DNA from: Moniliella sp. 'wahieum'
Taxonomy: Eukaryota; Basidiomycota; Moniliellomycetes; Moniliellales; Moniliellaceae
Assembly: GCA_003971905.1 (NCBI GenBank)
Contig: RSEE01000007.1
Span: 744,001 to 808,000, forward strand
Length of the DNA: 64,000 nucleotides
Direction: 5' to 3'
Shown: positions 1-12,388 of the stretch, one piece after another
Layout: the number at the start of each line of letters is the position of its first letter
Numbering within the stretch: the stretch's first letter is position 1
Translations under genes and position numbers: made by a program
The notes under the pieces: generated by a model
Database searches by the model: none
The model's input: only the letters and a program-made list of their open reading frames with translations
What the model was told of the DNA's origin: nothing

Positions 1-2843
1 CTCTTCATCGAGTCCTGATGAGGGCGTTCCCCCCAAAGCGCAGGAGGAAGGAGTGACACCCAACCCCCCTATCAAGTCGAGGTGATTAGGGAAACGAGTC
101 AAGGTACTGCTCTGCCATCGGGTGACGACCTTCCAATAAAGGGGTCAGTTCACATTCCCTCTCTTCTTTGCTGTAAGAGAAACAAACCGTTGACGACGTG
201 AAGCACGTTTTCCTCTACCAACTTGGGCCGCACGTAATTGTGATCGCGCGCCACCATTGCAAAGGAAATCAAGCTGCAGCACAGAGTTGTAGCGCATACT
301 CTTTTGATCAGACGGAGAGAACAAGGGATAGGGCGTGCGTACCAGTCCAATTGGGCAATGCCTGAGCTGCCTGAAGAAGCTTGTGTTGACGTTGTACCAC
401 CTGGTTGTGCAGCTCTTCAAGAATCTCTACCTCACGATCAGTGATGGCGGTATGAAGGTCGCCAACCTAGGAAACGGGTATGGTCAGTCACATCAACTTC
501 AAAGCCCCCTGCCATTTACGGCCTTTCCACTGGGAAGTACTCACATGCTCATCCATCTCCTCCATTTCTCGTGCTTGTGGATGACCGTCAACTCGGACTC
601 GTGCAGAAACAAAGGGGGGAGAAACAGGGGGGACATACACTTGTAGAATACTTCCACGTTGCTTGTGAACGTAAACCGGAGCCCATCAATCTCAGGGAGC
701 GTGTCCATGTCGGTTGCAACGTCCGAACCATCATCCATCTCGCCGCGCTGCAATCGAACCCAGTTCCGCAGCTCTTGGATCGGGAGGGAGATAAAGTACC
801 CCAACTGGGGAAATATTGGACTTGCATCCTTCCCACGGTCCACATCATGGTCAATCTCACCACACATTTTTTCCCTCAGATCCATCATGTATATCGGAAT
901 CGACGTACACCTCAGCAAACTCACGATCACCTTGTCCCGCACCGAGCGGCCACCGAGGCAAGCAACTCGGGTAAGTCCTCGAACGCTTCACGGAGGTTAT
1001 CTAAGTCCTGGTCGATACCCCCACGTATACCACGTTTCGCTCCTGCGCGCTAAAAGAGAAGATGTAGGGAGGAAAGGTCAGCAAAGCAAAGTTCTTTGTG
1101 GAAACAACTGATACCGCCTTTGTACCTTTCGGTCCAATCGATCACGTTGAGCAGCCGCTCCAGTGTGTGTAAGGGTACTGGGTCAATCGAAGCATGCAAC
1201 TGGGAATGTTGTACCGTCAGAAACATGTCATGGCATCAAGACACCTGATTGGACTAAAGGGACCCACCGAAGCAAGCAAGGGCGCCTGAGAAACAAAGGT
1301 GGCCAAAGTACAATGCGCTTCCATGGCTACGGTGCAGAACTTGTGTACTTTTTTCCACGTTGACAGAGACACGTTTCCCTCGGCTAAGCTCCCCGTCAAG
1401 AGCGAAGGAGACGGCCAACGCCGCCAGCTGCGTCCGCAGCAGCTGCACCTCATCCCGCCCACGCAGCCCCGCCAAGACCTCAACTGCATCCAGACGCGCA
1501 GTGATCAACGCCGCATCCGTGGATGGAAAGGCGAGCCAGCGCCGCAAAAGGCTCCGGCCCGAGGGCGACACGGTTCGATCCAACACGTGGAGCAGCGGCA
1601 GTCCTTCACCCAGGGACGGGGCAGAGTGGAGGACGCCAAGAGCAGTACGAAGGCTGGAAGGGACCATCAAGAGTGAAGTGAGGTGCATGCGCTCCACTTG
1701 GCTGACCAGACCCCCCCCACCTCGCCGTGGGGGGCGAGGCGCAGCGCACGTGGCTCAGGAGCGGGGCAAGCGAAGCGCAGGAAGCGGGCATGCTGTCCAG
1801 CTCGAGGTAGGCGCCCAGAATCAGTTCCCGACCATACAACTCGTCTTGCTCCCCCCGCTCCTGCTCCTGCTCCTCCACTACCTGGGCGACGGAGCCACTG
1901 GTGACTTGTCCTGCGGCCTTCATCTTGAGTGTGAGAAGCTTGGACCGTCCTGCTTGGGTATTGAATTCGCGCGCCGGCTTTATATTTAGTTCTCCATCCC
2001 AGACCTGGACTGTGAAGGCAAAAGTCAGTCCTGTACAGGTCGTAAAGAAAAAAACGCGAGGGACGTACGTGCGGTGCGGATGTCTTCGGCATGCTCGTAC
2101 GACACGGCCGAGCTAAGGAGAACGATGGTTGGGCGGCACTGCTCCAATACTAAGTGAAGAAGTTAGTGCTGATCGCAATATGGATGGAGCGTTGACACGC
2201 CAAGGCAGCGATGGGGGAAGGCGCATGTACTCATGTTAATCGTGTCTTTCTCGCGGGGAAAGTCGGAGGCGGGAAGAGGCAAATTGGTCTGGCCTGTTGT
2301 GGGTCCGGAGCAAGACCAAAGTCCGAAGAATGGGCACCAAGAAGGGTATCCGGAAGCATTGTCAGCGTGCGCGACGCGCCATGCCAGACCGAGGCACCCA
2401 CAGCGCCTTGCTGGATGGAAAGCGATACAAGCGTCGGCAACTCCACCTCCGGCTGCTCTTGCTCCTCTTCGTTCGCATGGTCGTCGGAAGAGTGGCATGC
2501 TCATGGACGCGTCATGGCCCACCTCAACCTCCGTTGCATCCGCATCGCTGTGCCTCGGCTCCTGAGGACGACGAAGGTCAATACGTTGGAGCCACAAGGG
2601 CTGCGAGTCGGATGACGGACTGTCCTGACGAGGGCGAGAGGCGTCCCAGGCAATGGCTGGGGACTGTTCAAAGCGAGATTGGGGGCGACGAGGCGAAGCC
2701 GCAGTTGAAGAGCCTTCATGCGAAGGTAGGAATAGCGGTGTTTGCGGCATGGATCTATTGGAGATGTGAATGGCTTCCGTTGTGGTGGCAGGTAACCTGA
2801 AGAAGGAAAAGGCAGCAACACATTTCAAGGATGGGTCTGCCAT
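1..2843 (-). CDS. MSH5: MutS homologue MSH5 (meiotic), C-terminus beyond left edge
   Basis: MSH5 pairs with MSH4 to form a meiotic sliding clamp that stabilises crossover intermediates; it does not repair mismatches. Homology runs in pieces from right to left: an N-terminal domain around 2250-2450 (LSIQQGAVGASVWHG), the core around 1254-1700 (LLRRWLAFPSTDAALITARL), the lever region around 590-830 (LGYFISLP, then DGLRFTF), then SFAMVARDHNYVRPKLVEEN near 180-270 and the GRHPMAEQYL start of the ATPase domain near 90-135. The Walker A/B part lies outside the window. The pieces are in different frames; some joins are probably introns, others look like lost bases (a stop falls just after the DSFP that follows GRHPMAEQYL). 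The ATG at 2843 nearly touches the divergent tRNA-Val; an ATG at 2750 (MPQTPLF) is an alternative start. Confidence 0.85.
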
Positions 2844-2845
2844 AC

Positions 2846-2945
2846 GGTCGGATGGTCTAGCTGGTCATGACGTACGCTTCACATCCTGGAGCAACAGGTC
2901 TCGTTGAGACGCGTAAGGTCCCCGGTTCGATCCCGGGTTCGATCA
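2846..2945 (+). tRNA. tRNA-Val (CAC) with 26-nt intron
   Basis: Acceptor GGTCGGA (2846-2852) pairs with TTCGATC (2938-2944), allowing two G-U pairs, followed by discriminator A. The T-arm is CCCGG-TTCGATC-CCGGG (2921-2937). The anticodon stem TACGC (2873-2877) pairs with GCGTA (2911-2915), with loop TT-CAC-A. An intron of about 26 nt (2884-2909) sits at the canonical 37/38 position. A T-run just downstream (from 2946) fits a Pol III terminator. The D-arm is weak but recognisable. Confidence 0.9.
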
Positions 2946-3481
2946 ATTTTTGGCTTTCCAAGCAAGAAATATTGATGTCCGAACCGTGAGTTGTTTTTGA
3001 CCAGGTTCGCCCGTATCCCTTGAAGCTAGCTTGACCCCTTGGCAACATAGTCGTCACCACTCAATCCACCAGTCCCATCCACTTCTCCATCATGCATCAC
3101 CCGCACGTGGGCGAGAGGGAGCCCGCTTGCGCGGGGTAACATCACATTAAGGCGCATGGCAAGCTCGGCGTCCTGAGTTATAGCGCACGGGGCCAACTCC
3201 AATGCCCTATCGCGTCCAGGACAAATGAAGACAAAACGTCCCTGCTACCAGTCAGATTAACGATCTACTTTGTTTCCCGCCCCCCAAGAAGGGTTCCCAC
3301 CAATATAGGCACATCGACGGCAAGTACATAAATGAAGTGTGTCATCAACAAGGAATGGGCCGAGCCCAGGGGGATTACTGGGTACCACAGCAAGGCCAAG
3401 GGGTGAGGGAATAGATATGCAAAGGGGAGAGAGAGTTATGCAGCGTCCTTTTGTCCGAAAGCGTACGCTCAACTTATGCGT
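2946..3481. other. Intergenic, between tRNA-Val and sulfate permease 3' end
   Basis: No supported gene. It starts with the Pol III terminator T-run and otherwise serves as the 3' flank of the sulfate permease gene, which ends on the minus strand at 3482. Confidence 0.6.
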
Positions 3482-6337
3482 TCAAAGCAGGCGAGGCGGA
3501 GGGTTGGGCGGCCGTAGCGAGCTGCAGTTGGGGTTCGGTGCCTTCACCCGAGGGAGAATGAGGTTTCCTTCGGAGTCCTCAGCGAGCGGGAGGGTGTCTT
3601 CCGGGTCGGCAGCGGCGGCAGCCTCGACGGCACTGGCCAAGTCGAGGTGGAAGAGCGGGGTGAGATCGTTGTCCCATACAATGGGGACTTGGACTTCGCC
3701 CTCGTCCTCGTCCTCTTCGTCCTCCTCAATGTCGCGCGGGAGTTGAGCAATGGCATCCGCATCGGCGTGGGCAGGGTCCGAGGCCAGGTCGGCCTCAAGG
3801 TCGGCCTGTTTCCTCTGGGCGGCCGATAACTTGAGGTACTCGTCTGAGTACTGGTCCCCATCGAGGTGGAACAGGCTCGAGTCGGGGGGTGGCCGCTGGT
3901 TGGCTCGTCGGAAGGCACGGTCGCGCAGGGCCATGATCCGTGCAATGCCCTTTTTGCGTCGCCTGTCTTCATCCGCGCGTCGTTGTGGCTCTTCTGCCAG
4001 CGCGACCGGCGTCGCATTGGGCACGACGGGGGCCACTTCGACCACGTGCTTGCGGGCCATGCCCGTGCCAAAGCCGCCGGCCAAGAGGCGCGGCGGATCC
4101 AGGGGGACAAATGTTGGCAAAGTGAAACTCAATGGGCGCGTCGGCGTAGATCTCGACGGTCCTTCGTACGTCGACCAAGGCCTGAATGGAGGTGGTATCC
4201 ACATTGCCCACACAAGAAAAGTCAAACACAAACGCGCGTAGCAACGGGCGCGAATCGGCCGGGGTATCCGTCCGGTTTTCCTCGGCAATCTTCTGATCAA
4301 TCTCGGCCTTTTTGTGTCCAGTGAGGAATCCGGTCGCACGACGCAGCCAAGGCTGCATCGGGCCCGGGTTATTCCACGGACGGTCGCCACGGGACGCATA
4401 GTTGGGCGGTTTGCCAGGACGGGTTAACAGCTTGGCCCGCTCAATCAGCCCATCTGAAAGGTGAGAAGCATTGGGGTAGAGGTACGCTTCTTCGAAACGG
4501 TACACCAGGACACCGGGTGGAGGGGGCTCGACATGCACCGACGGGTCGCGGAGCGCATCCTTCGAATCCAGCGGAACAAACACACTCGTTCATCGGGACG
4601 ACCGCCATCGTGCGAAGAGCGCCGCGAACGGTACGACCATGCCCCGGAACCAGCGACGGTGGTGCGAGAGCGGGTAAAGGCCGACCGGTTGTCGCCGTGG
4701 GAAACACGCACCATGCCGAGCCAGCGGCCACGAGGACGGGCAATTCGGATCAAGAGCAACGCTGCCGAAGCAGCAACAGAGGTGTACACACCATTGTCCA
4801 CCGAGGTGAAGACGGTAACCATGACCGAGGCGAACCAGATGACCAACTCGAGTGGGCTCATGAGCCAGTAGCGGTACAGCGTAGCCGGGGACGTGATCAG
4901 GTCGCCGACGGCATGGATGATGACGGCACTCAGGGCCGCATTGGGAATCCACTGCATCACGCCCGTCAGACCGTAGATGGCAATCAGAACCCCAATGCCC
5001 GTGATCCAGCCAGCGACGGGAGTCTTGACACCCGACTTGGCCTTGATGGCCGAGCGGCTGAAACTGCCCGTGGCAGCGTACGCACCAAAGAAGGGACTAA
5101 ACACATTGGTGACACCAATGGCGATCAGCTCCTGGGAAGGCACAACAGTGTAGTTGTTGATGCGACCAAAGGATTTGGCAATCGAAATGTGTTCGAGGAG
5201 GAGAACAATGATCGACACGGGGAGCTTGCTTCCAAGTTTGCCCAAGAGGCGGGTGTCCAGGTTGGGCTTGCCCATATCTTTGAATCCACGAGGAATGGGC
5301 CCGAGCAGCGAGATGGGCAGTTTCTTTTCGTGGTCGTTGCCAAGCCAAATACGAGCAGCAACGAGAAGAACAATGATCACAAAGGCATTCCGAAGGATGG
5401 TGCAGAAAAAGGAGAAGCGGGCCATGTGGGGGTAACGGGTCGGGAGCCACTTGAAGAACCAACGGATAAAGTACAGCATGAACAAGGCTGGCAGGCCAAA
5501 CGCTGCGTCCAAAGTGGTGTCCCCCAAATGTTTGAGTGTCTCGATTACGATCTTGTAGCACGGAAGCGTATTGGCGTGGACAGCTGAGATGCCCATCAGC
5601 TTGGGCACCTGCCCAATACCAATGGTCAGAGCTGAGCCCGTCATAAATCCGGCAATAGCGGTACTGGGGATATAGTCGATGATCCACCCGAGGCGGAGCA
5701 CACCGAGGCCGAGGGTGACCACGCCGCAGATGAAGGCAAGAGCTGAGGCAATCTCCTGCGGCGACCATTCATCGGTTTGGTGCAGTACATGCTGGATAAC
5801 AGAGTGAGTTTCGAGCGACATGACAGCAACGGGGCCAATGGTCACATCTTTAGCCGTAGCAAAGAGGGCGTAGATCATGACTCCGACAAACGAGGTGTAA
5901 AGACCGAATTGAGACTCGAGGCCAGCCACGGCGGCGTAACTGACACTTTGGGGGACGAGGACAAGGCAGACAGTGATGCCGGCAATCATGTCGCCGGTGA
6001 ACCAGTTCAAGTTGTACGAGCCAAGCCAGTGGCGAATAGGAAAGAGTGAGTCGAGATATTTGGTCGCCTGAAAGAAAAGTCAGCAATGTGAGGAGGAGGA
6101 AACAGAACGACTGTGTTACACACCATCGCGCCGGGGTTAGAAAAAACATCGCGGAACCAGTCGTTGACAGAGACGGTCTGGACGCCAAGGCGGTGGTACT
6201 CGAGACCGTCGTAGTCGACGATTTTCTTGCCAACCTTGAGGGCGGCGTCGCGCAGCGGCGGGAGCGACTGGAGGGCGCGTCGACGGGTGGAGCAGCAGCG
6301 AAGTGGCGCTGGCGCGCCTCCTGCTGGACGCGGGGAA

Positions 6338-6373
<36 letters not shown>

Positions 6374-6401
6374 CCGCGAATCCCTTGGACTCGAGCGACA
6401 T
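3482..6401 (-). CDS. Sulfate permease, SLC26/SulP family (Sul1/Sul2-like)
   Basis: Plasma-membrane sulfate/H+ symporter feeding sulfur assimilation. A continuous reading frame at about 4700-6010 carries the SulP membrane core: NWFTGDMIAGITVCLVLVPQ at the first transmembrane helix, then GLYTSFVGVMIYALFATAKD and about ten further hydrophobic segments. The C-terminal STAS domain follows in other frames (GVLVYRFEEAYLYPNASHL; DRPWNNPGP; FDFSCVGNVDTTSIQALVDV), which is the fungal Sul1 pattern. The tail is long, acidic and low in complexity. The N-terminus (ATG at 6401) has a QTQTQTQT tract encoded by a hexamer repeat. An intron at 6068-6123 (56 nt, GTGTGT...CAG) joins NPGAM to ATKYLDSLFPIRHW. At least three frame changes without clear introns look like missing bases. 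Confidence 0.9.
6338..6373. repeat. (GCGTCT)6 hexanucleotide microsatellite
   Basis: Six perfect tandem GCGTCT units lie inside the first exon of the sulfate permease. On the coding strand they give alternating Gln-Thr codons. The unit is a multiple of three, so length changes would keep the frame. Confidence 0.9.
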
Positions 6402-7320
6402 GGCAGGCAGAAGAGGAGGGGGTGGCGAGGAGAAGAGACAGGAGTAGTGGAGGTGATGGTGGAGGGTATAAGACGCAGAGCAGCCTCGAATTCTGCGGCT
6501 GTCCTCAGTGGTGTTCTTCGGCCGACAGGGGGCGAGAACGGTGAGACGAGAGCGCGAGGGCGGGGGCGTCTGAGTACTCAGGTACTCAGACAGATGACTG
6601 CTGAGGCGCTCAGGCGAGAGTGGAGTGGTGTTGGCAGCGATGAGGAAAGCCAAGCCCACCTCTTCCGAAGACGCCCATCCGGCCATCTTTTTTGAGCGCC
6701 CAGCGCCACGCCGCAGGCTGCATCAGTGCATCAGCGGGCAGGGCGGGACCAAGTCTGGATCGCTCGTGCCTGGGATTGAGGCCGCGGCTGAGGCGCTGGG
6801 CATGCCCGTCGTGGTTGCCGGTGAGCCCAATTGCGTCTTGTCCAACACCGCCGAGCACGCCATGCCCCCCCCTGGTGGCCAATTCCGCCCCCATTCCGCC
6901 CCAACGCCACTGTCGGAAGCGATTGCGCGATGCGAGCGGCGTATCTCCGCTGCTCAGACACAACTGTCTCGAAAAGTAGTAACTCGAAACCCGCCACTGC
7001 GGCTGCCTCTTCGCAATTCTGGGCTGGGCCACCACCCAATCGATCACCATTCTCATCTCCGCTCGACGTCCACCCCAGCATGGGGGCAGCACAAGCCCTT
7101 CAACAACCAACATGGCTTCTCGCAACTGGGAACTGCCATGTGACAAAAGATGCTGGAACCTGCTTGCTTGGTGCCATCGAGAGCTGCTCCTGCCAATCTC
7201 AGCGATTTTTCTTTGGGCTATCGACTATCCGATGACCAATGGGCCGTAATTAATCGACTTGCAGGTAAAACAGGGAAAACGTCCCCACCAGATTTGCATC
7301 TACTGAGAGGACGTAACCAT
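6402..7320. promoter_or_regulatory. Intergenic: sulfate permease upstream region, tRNA-Pro upstream
   Basis: No gene is supported; the ORFs seen here have no recognisable motif. Near 6571-6592 there are TGAGTAC and GTACTCA units of the heptad family described in the findings, about 170 bp upstream of the permease start. The rest is unremarkable. Confidence 0.5.
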
Positions 7321-7412
7321 GGGTTCGTGGTGTAGTGGTATCATGCCTCTTTAGGGTGAGCGCATCTGCTTTCTCGTAGAGGTGGTCCTCGGTTCGATCC
7401 CGGGCGGACCCC
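7321..7412 (+). tRNA. tRNA-Pro (AGG) with 20-nt intron
   Basis: Acceptor GGGTTCG (7321-7327) pairs with CGGACCC (7405-7411); discriminator C. The T-arm is CTCGG-TTCGATC-CCGGG (7388-7404). The anticodon stem CCTCT (7346-7350) pairs with AGAGG (7378-7382), with loop TT-AGG-G. The intron of about 20 nt (7357-7376) is at position 37/38. A T-run follows at 7414. Confidence 0.9.
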
Positions 7413-8716
7413 ATTTTTACCTTAGGGTCTCGTTTTTCTCACTCTGGTTCCAGTTATCACTCGTTTTCAGGACCAACATTGCCCTCTCGTGCATGTCATC
7501 GTCTCGTCAAACCACCCTTTGATGTCGCGCGTCATCGAAACCGACGGAACCGATGACGCGGACTGCGTGCTTTCTCTAATAAACAAAGGGTGTGATGGAC
7601 GGGACAAAAGCCCGCGGTGGGTCTGGACCATCATATTTTGGCGAAAGTTCACTAGTTCTCAGATCTCACTCCGCACTGGCAGTAGAAGAGGAACCCACCA
7701 CAATCAAAGTGCATGAATGCAAGACGCGACCCATACTACCGTCGGGCCGCATGCATGTCCGCATTTTGCACTCCAACCAGCACAGGCCAACACCCTGTCC
7801 ACAGGCGACCAAGTTCGCTGGCGTGGTCGGTCTAACTCACTCGTTTTCGTTAGCATTGGCGCCCATGCGCTGTGCCTTTCCATCCCACTTCCGAGGTAAC
7901 ACAAAGGGGAAGGGGCACCATACAGGCACCACACCTCTGTCTGGGCACCGAGTCACCTCAGAGGAATGCGTAATCGGTTCCATTTCTCTTCTTTCACACA
8001 ATAGCTGTGTAGGGGTACAAGAGAAGACTCGAGAGCGACGCAAACGCACCAGGAAAACTAGGAGGAAAGTATGTAGTCAATGGAATCGTTCGATTGGCTC
8101 GATGGGTACAGAGGAGAAAGTGTCGAAGGGGAAGAGAGCAGGAAAAAGGGGAGTTGGGTTTTGTTAGCGTTCGTGATCGATCGTGATCGTCGTGGTCAAG
8201 CATCCGCCAAAGAGGGGGTATAAAGAGAAGGAGAGGGAAAGAGAAACAGTGGAGGGGCTCGGCGCACACCTGCCGATCCAAAGTATATACCGTCAGGCAC
8301 ATCCTCAGGCATATCATGCGCCACACCCCCAAATGGACGGATATATTCCTCCATCATCAGGCACACACTTTCAGGCACACATTTCTCCATCATCGACATC
8401 ATGAGGAGCTTCAATAAGCTGCAGTGTCATCATGTCATCCGGCACATTTACCAGGCCGCAATGCCCTCTCAACGGTTCGTTTTTTGTAGAGGAGGGGGAG
8501 GGATAAAGTACACATAGGCACCGCCCTACCCGGTCGGGAGGGAAGAAAGAACAAAGTACGGAGCCGGGTGAACTGAGAGGCTGAACAGGTGGGGCCCTAC
8601 TGTGTGGCCCCGATCCGGCTGCACTTGTCTCGAGGCTCAGGAACACGAGCGTCTGCCCGATCAAGAGGGGACAGTATGGGGGTTGGGGTTCGGAACAGCC
8701 TGGCAACCTTCCTCCA
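7413..8716. other. Intergenic, no supported gene
   Basis: About 1.3 kb between tRNA-Pro and the 3' end of the F-box gene. It holds four copies of the 9-mer TCAGGCAYA between 8293 and 8379, a CTCAGATCTCAC motif near 7658, and a 14-base block at 7621-7634 that recurs in inverted orientation at 37941. No protein domain is recognised. Confidence 0.5.
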
Positions 8717-10816
8717 TCATACCAAGGTGGCTGGGTAAGTCCGCCGTGGTTCGGCACCTGAACAGGGAGACGTGCCAGAGCGCGTACGGGCAAGAGGGCC
8801 GAGGTACAGTGCCGCGGCCTGGTCCAGGTGGATAGTGAACAAGGCCGCACCGACTCGCTCCACGTCCGAGGCAGGGAAGAACCCGCGTCTAATAGGCGGG
8901 TTGAGAACGAGGGCGAGCACGTTGTGGGAGAGGTACGCAGTCATCGGGTTAGCGGGTTGGGTGGGAGTGGGATTGACGAGCGTGGCAGCCCATACGTTTT
9001 CTACACCCTCGCATCCCTCAGGGGCAAGGTGAGGAAGGGTAAAGAGGCGAGGCTCGCTGTGGGCTTGGGCGGGATCGGGCAGCAAGAGTAGGATAGGTGC
9101 GGTATAATGGGGTGTGGCCCATAGGATAGTGTGGTTCGCCAGGGCTACGGCGCAGCGGGCTGCGTTGGCACCTGCAGCGCGGATGTAGTCGGAAACGCAC
9201 TCGAGGAAGGAGGAGGGAGAAGAACGGGAAGAGGCGTCTCTGTGTTGAAACGGAAACTCTGAATTTAAGGTGACATCGAAGGAACGACGAGAGTGGACGC
9301 CCTGAGGGACGCAGATGACATGGTGAATGGTAGGCTGAGTGATTGGGTCGGTGAGGAAGACGCGGTAGTCGCGCAGAACAAAGACACCGTTGGCTCCAGC
9401 GGAAAGGAGCGTTCCGTCTGATGGGGAGAGAGCCAAACTACCAGTCATGTCTGGCAACGTATCTTCCATTTCTTCGTCCGAATAGGGAATACAGGGGAGA
9501 TGTTGAAGTCGCCGACCGTTAGGGTGCTCATTGGGCGCATCCATGGCAATTAGGACAGTTGCTCTTGGTTCAGAAGAATTGGCAGGGGAAAGCCGACCTG
9601 TACGTGAACTCCACAAGGGGATACCATTGTCCATCGAAACAGCTGTCGTGTTTCCCAGCCAAGTCCCTAACCCCCGAATAGTTCTCCAGCGCTGGAAGGA
9701 GAAAAAGAGAAGACGAGTGTGGACATCAAATGCGAGAGCTCGAATAATAAACTCATCCCTGCTCTATCGTGTAAGTCGCTGCTCCTTACATTTATTCACA
9801 AAACGAGGGGCTGCTGGTCAACGGAGGGATGGGTAAGGGAGGAAGAAGAACGTACGTGGGAAGCAGCCCCATGGCTGGACCTGTCTTTTTCACCGCTTCG
9901 GTTAGGTCGACCGACTCGACATAGGTCTTCGTATCTACATTGTATACCACGACTCCGACTGGCCACTCGTCCATGTCACTCATAGAAAACGAGTTGGGTG
10001 CGACGGCCAATAACGGCGCGCAGAAGTACGCCGGACCAAACGGGCCTAACAAGCGATCCATCAAGGTTGTGAGATGATTTATCTCATCACCGAGGCGCAC
10101 CTTGCCCTGGAACTCGAATTGCCCCTTTCCCCTCTCCGTGGCAGAGGGAGAAGAGGAAGATGTCGCAGCCTCTACATCGGGACACTTCCAATATCCAGTT
10201 GGTACCACTGCTCCAAGAAGCCAACGTCTGCCATGCAGCAGTCAGTCGCACTTTGTCAAGGGACGATGTGGAACATACGCACGGTGGTACAGCATCAGGA
10301 TGTACCCGTCTCCCGCGAGGCACGTTGTATGCATATTGGAACATTTTTGACGGTGCATCCACGTGCGCTCGTGGGTACACAAGTCGACCGTCCAGACCAC
10401 GGTGTGATCAGGGCCATCAGGGCCCCAGAGGGCGAGCACGTTGGGACTGGGAGACCCAGCGACTTGAACGTGGGGGGGGGCGCTCTTCTCCTTGCAGATT
10501 GGGCGATGGATGCAGGAGAAATTTTTTGGATGTCACTGAGATCTGGGAGGAGGGGAGGGACAAATTCGCCCGAGGTGGTCCTTCCCAGTTGACGGGAGCG
10601 CAATTCGTGTCCGAGGGTGACGGTCCGCCAGGTATCATTGGGTTGTTTCGTGAGATGGTGGGTATGGGCAAATGCCTGCCAGTTTACCTCGGACCGTATC
10701 AACTGGTTCCACCCCTTGCTCACGAGGCGAAGACGGCAGGCGTCTGATATGGACAGGACGCCACAGCTGAGGATGTGGACGGCCACCTCGGCGGGGACGC
10801 GTGTGAGGATGTCCAT
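8717..10816 (-). CDS. F-box protein, probable substrate receptor of an SCF ubiquitin ligase
   Basis: The ATG at 10816 opens an F-box (MDILTRVPAEVAVHILSCG, then SDACRLRLVSKGWNQLI), the segment that binds Skp1 in SCF E3 ligases. The remainder is a long region of short beta-like segments (LWGPDGPDHTVVWTVDL, then VGVVVYNVDTKTYVESVDL; VFVLRDYRVFLTDP) that could be a degenerate beta-propeller; no clear WD repeats are seen. One probable intron has a GTACGT donor near 9855 and an acceptor near 9764. The frame closes with a stop at 8717. The F-box assignment is firm in the first 45 residues; the substrate is unknown. The gene resembles in layout, though not clearly in sequence, the F-box gene at 53295. 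Several frame changes occur. Confidence 0.75.
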
Positions 10817-12388
10817 ATACGACGGGGAGGCACAAGAGACGGGCGTCGGGGGGAGGGAGAAGGGGGGAGAGGGAGAAGGGGGGGGGGCGGAACGGGGCCA
10901 AGAGACGTGACACGCGTGACAAGATGGCCCAGGGACTGGCCAGAGTTCGATTGAGAGAACGGGTGGGCGTGTGCGCGAGTGGTGGTACAAAGGCATGGGA
11001 ACCAACAGGGAAACCGAGTGTTTTAACCGCCACACCCGGCGGCGTTGTACTGCGCCCTGGCCGGCCGCGCTAGGGGCGAAAGGGGCAACAGTAAGGCAGT
11101 GTATATGTGGCGCAGCCGCTATAACGCCCTATTAGGGAAGCGGTCTGGGGCATGCTGCATGTCACACGGGTATACTGATGTACTGATGGTCGATTCAACC
11201 TCCTTTCCCCCCGACCTGCTCGCGCTGGTTGACTCAGGGCCCACATCCCGCAGCCGTTGGCCCTATCTGGGGCCGCCACGGGCGGGAATCACATTATTAT
11301 AGCGGTGGCGACCTGCCGTGCGCTATAGACACCAGTGGCAACGGTCCATTTCAGAAAAAGTAACAGAGCTCACGAGGCCCTTGTGTGGGGGGGATATTCT
11401 ACGCCAAGGGCGCCTCAGGGGCGAATTAATGTTTAAGTCCGCACTCTCCGCCTTCTCATGCACTCTAAGATCTAACAGGCATTGTACACACTCTGCATAT
11501 GGCGTGGCGACGGGGGAGGGGTGCTTGGTGGCACCATTTGTCCGGCTTATTGACGTGTGTTATATCATGTTTTGACATCGTGGATTATAGGGAGGATCGT
11601 CTACTGTGGGATGTAGTAGTAGGAAACAGAACCTGGTATAATTGCGGTTCTCCCCGCTCCCCTATATGCGAAAGAGGGACGGGTTGGATTGACAACGTTG
11701 ACATATATTGACTGTGAGTTGAGCCATCGGGTGGCTCGTGCTTTGGCCACAATAATGTCCCTTCAGTTCCTCCTCATGCCTGGGAGTTCTGTTTCTCTCC
11801 TGTTTTTCCTGGTTCAGCAGCTTATAGCCCTGGTGGCGACTTGCTGCTTGATGTTCCTCTGTAGGCGCTGCTGGTGGTTCTTAGACCACCACCACCACCA
11901 GTGCGATTGCATCACCCTCGAGGACCATCTGGACTCCAGAGGTCTCATCATCAGATTGCCCTTTTTACGCAAAACAGCTGTTGTTGTGTGTGCATTGAAC
12001 CTATGGTATTCGCAGGCATCTGCTGTTTGTGGTCCTTGAAATCATATATCGAACTCGGAAGTTATTCGGGCTGAGGCGCTGAGGCCTGCTGGGGACGCAT
12101 TCATGCATGTGGCATTCCAAAGATTAAATAGGAAGAGGGACACCTGAGTACCGTTCATCAACCGCACTCCGCGGAGGCTCTAGAACGAGCGTGGGGGCTT
12201 CCTTTGCTGTTGGGGTAGAAGCAGGCATCTACGCAGTGTACCAGGCTCTGTCCATCCTTTTACACCATCCTCCACTTAGGCGCTTCTAGCTGAGCTGGCC
12301 CATATGGGGATGGAGCCCATTCTGAAAGATCAACGTGATCGCTCAACTGGAGTTGGACTCAAATTGTCTTCCACCAAAGGGATATCAA
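10817..12388. other. Intergenic, no supported gene
   Basis: About 1.57 kb upstream of the F-box gene and ahead of tRNA-Gly. It contains a G-rich purine tract at 10843-10890, a CCACCACCACCACC stretch near 11886 that can fold back on the adjacent GGTGGT, and TGAGGCGC/TGAGGCC units near 12073. I see no conserved coding segment. Confidence 0.5.

Noticed and set aside
4517-5587. 356-codon plus-strand ORF opposite the sulfate permease
   Set aside because: The minus strand carries clear SulP homology here; the plus-strand product is low-complexity, hydrophilic and matches nothing.
6610-7146. Overlapping 172-178 codon ORFs on both strands upstream of tRNA-Pro
   Set aside because: Neither product shows a domain, and both strands are open for the same stretch, as expected from GC-rich non-coding DNA.
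10843-10895. G-rich tract as a G-quadruplex or regulatory element
   Set aside because: The G-runs are interrupted by GA steps in a simple purine tract; plausible but not distinguishable from low-complexity sequence.
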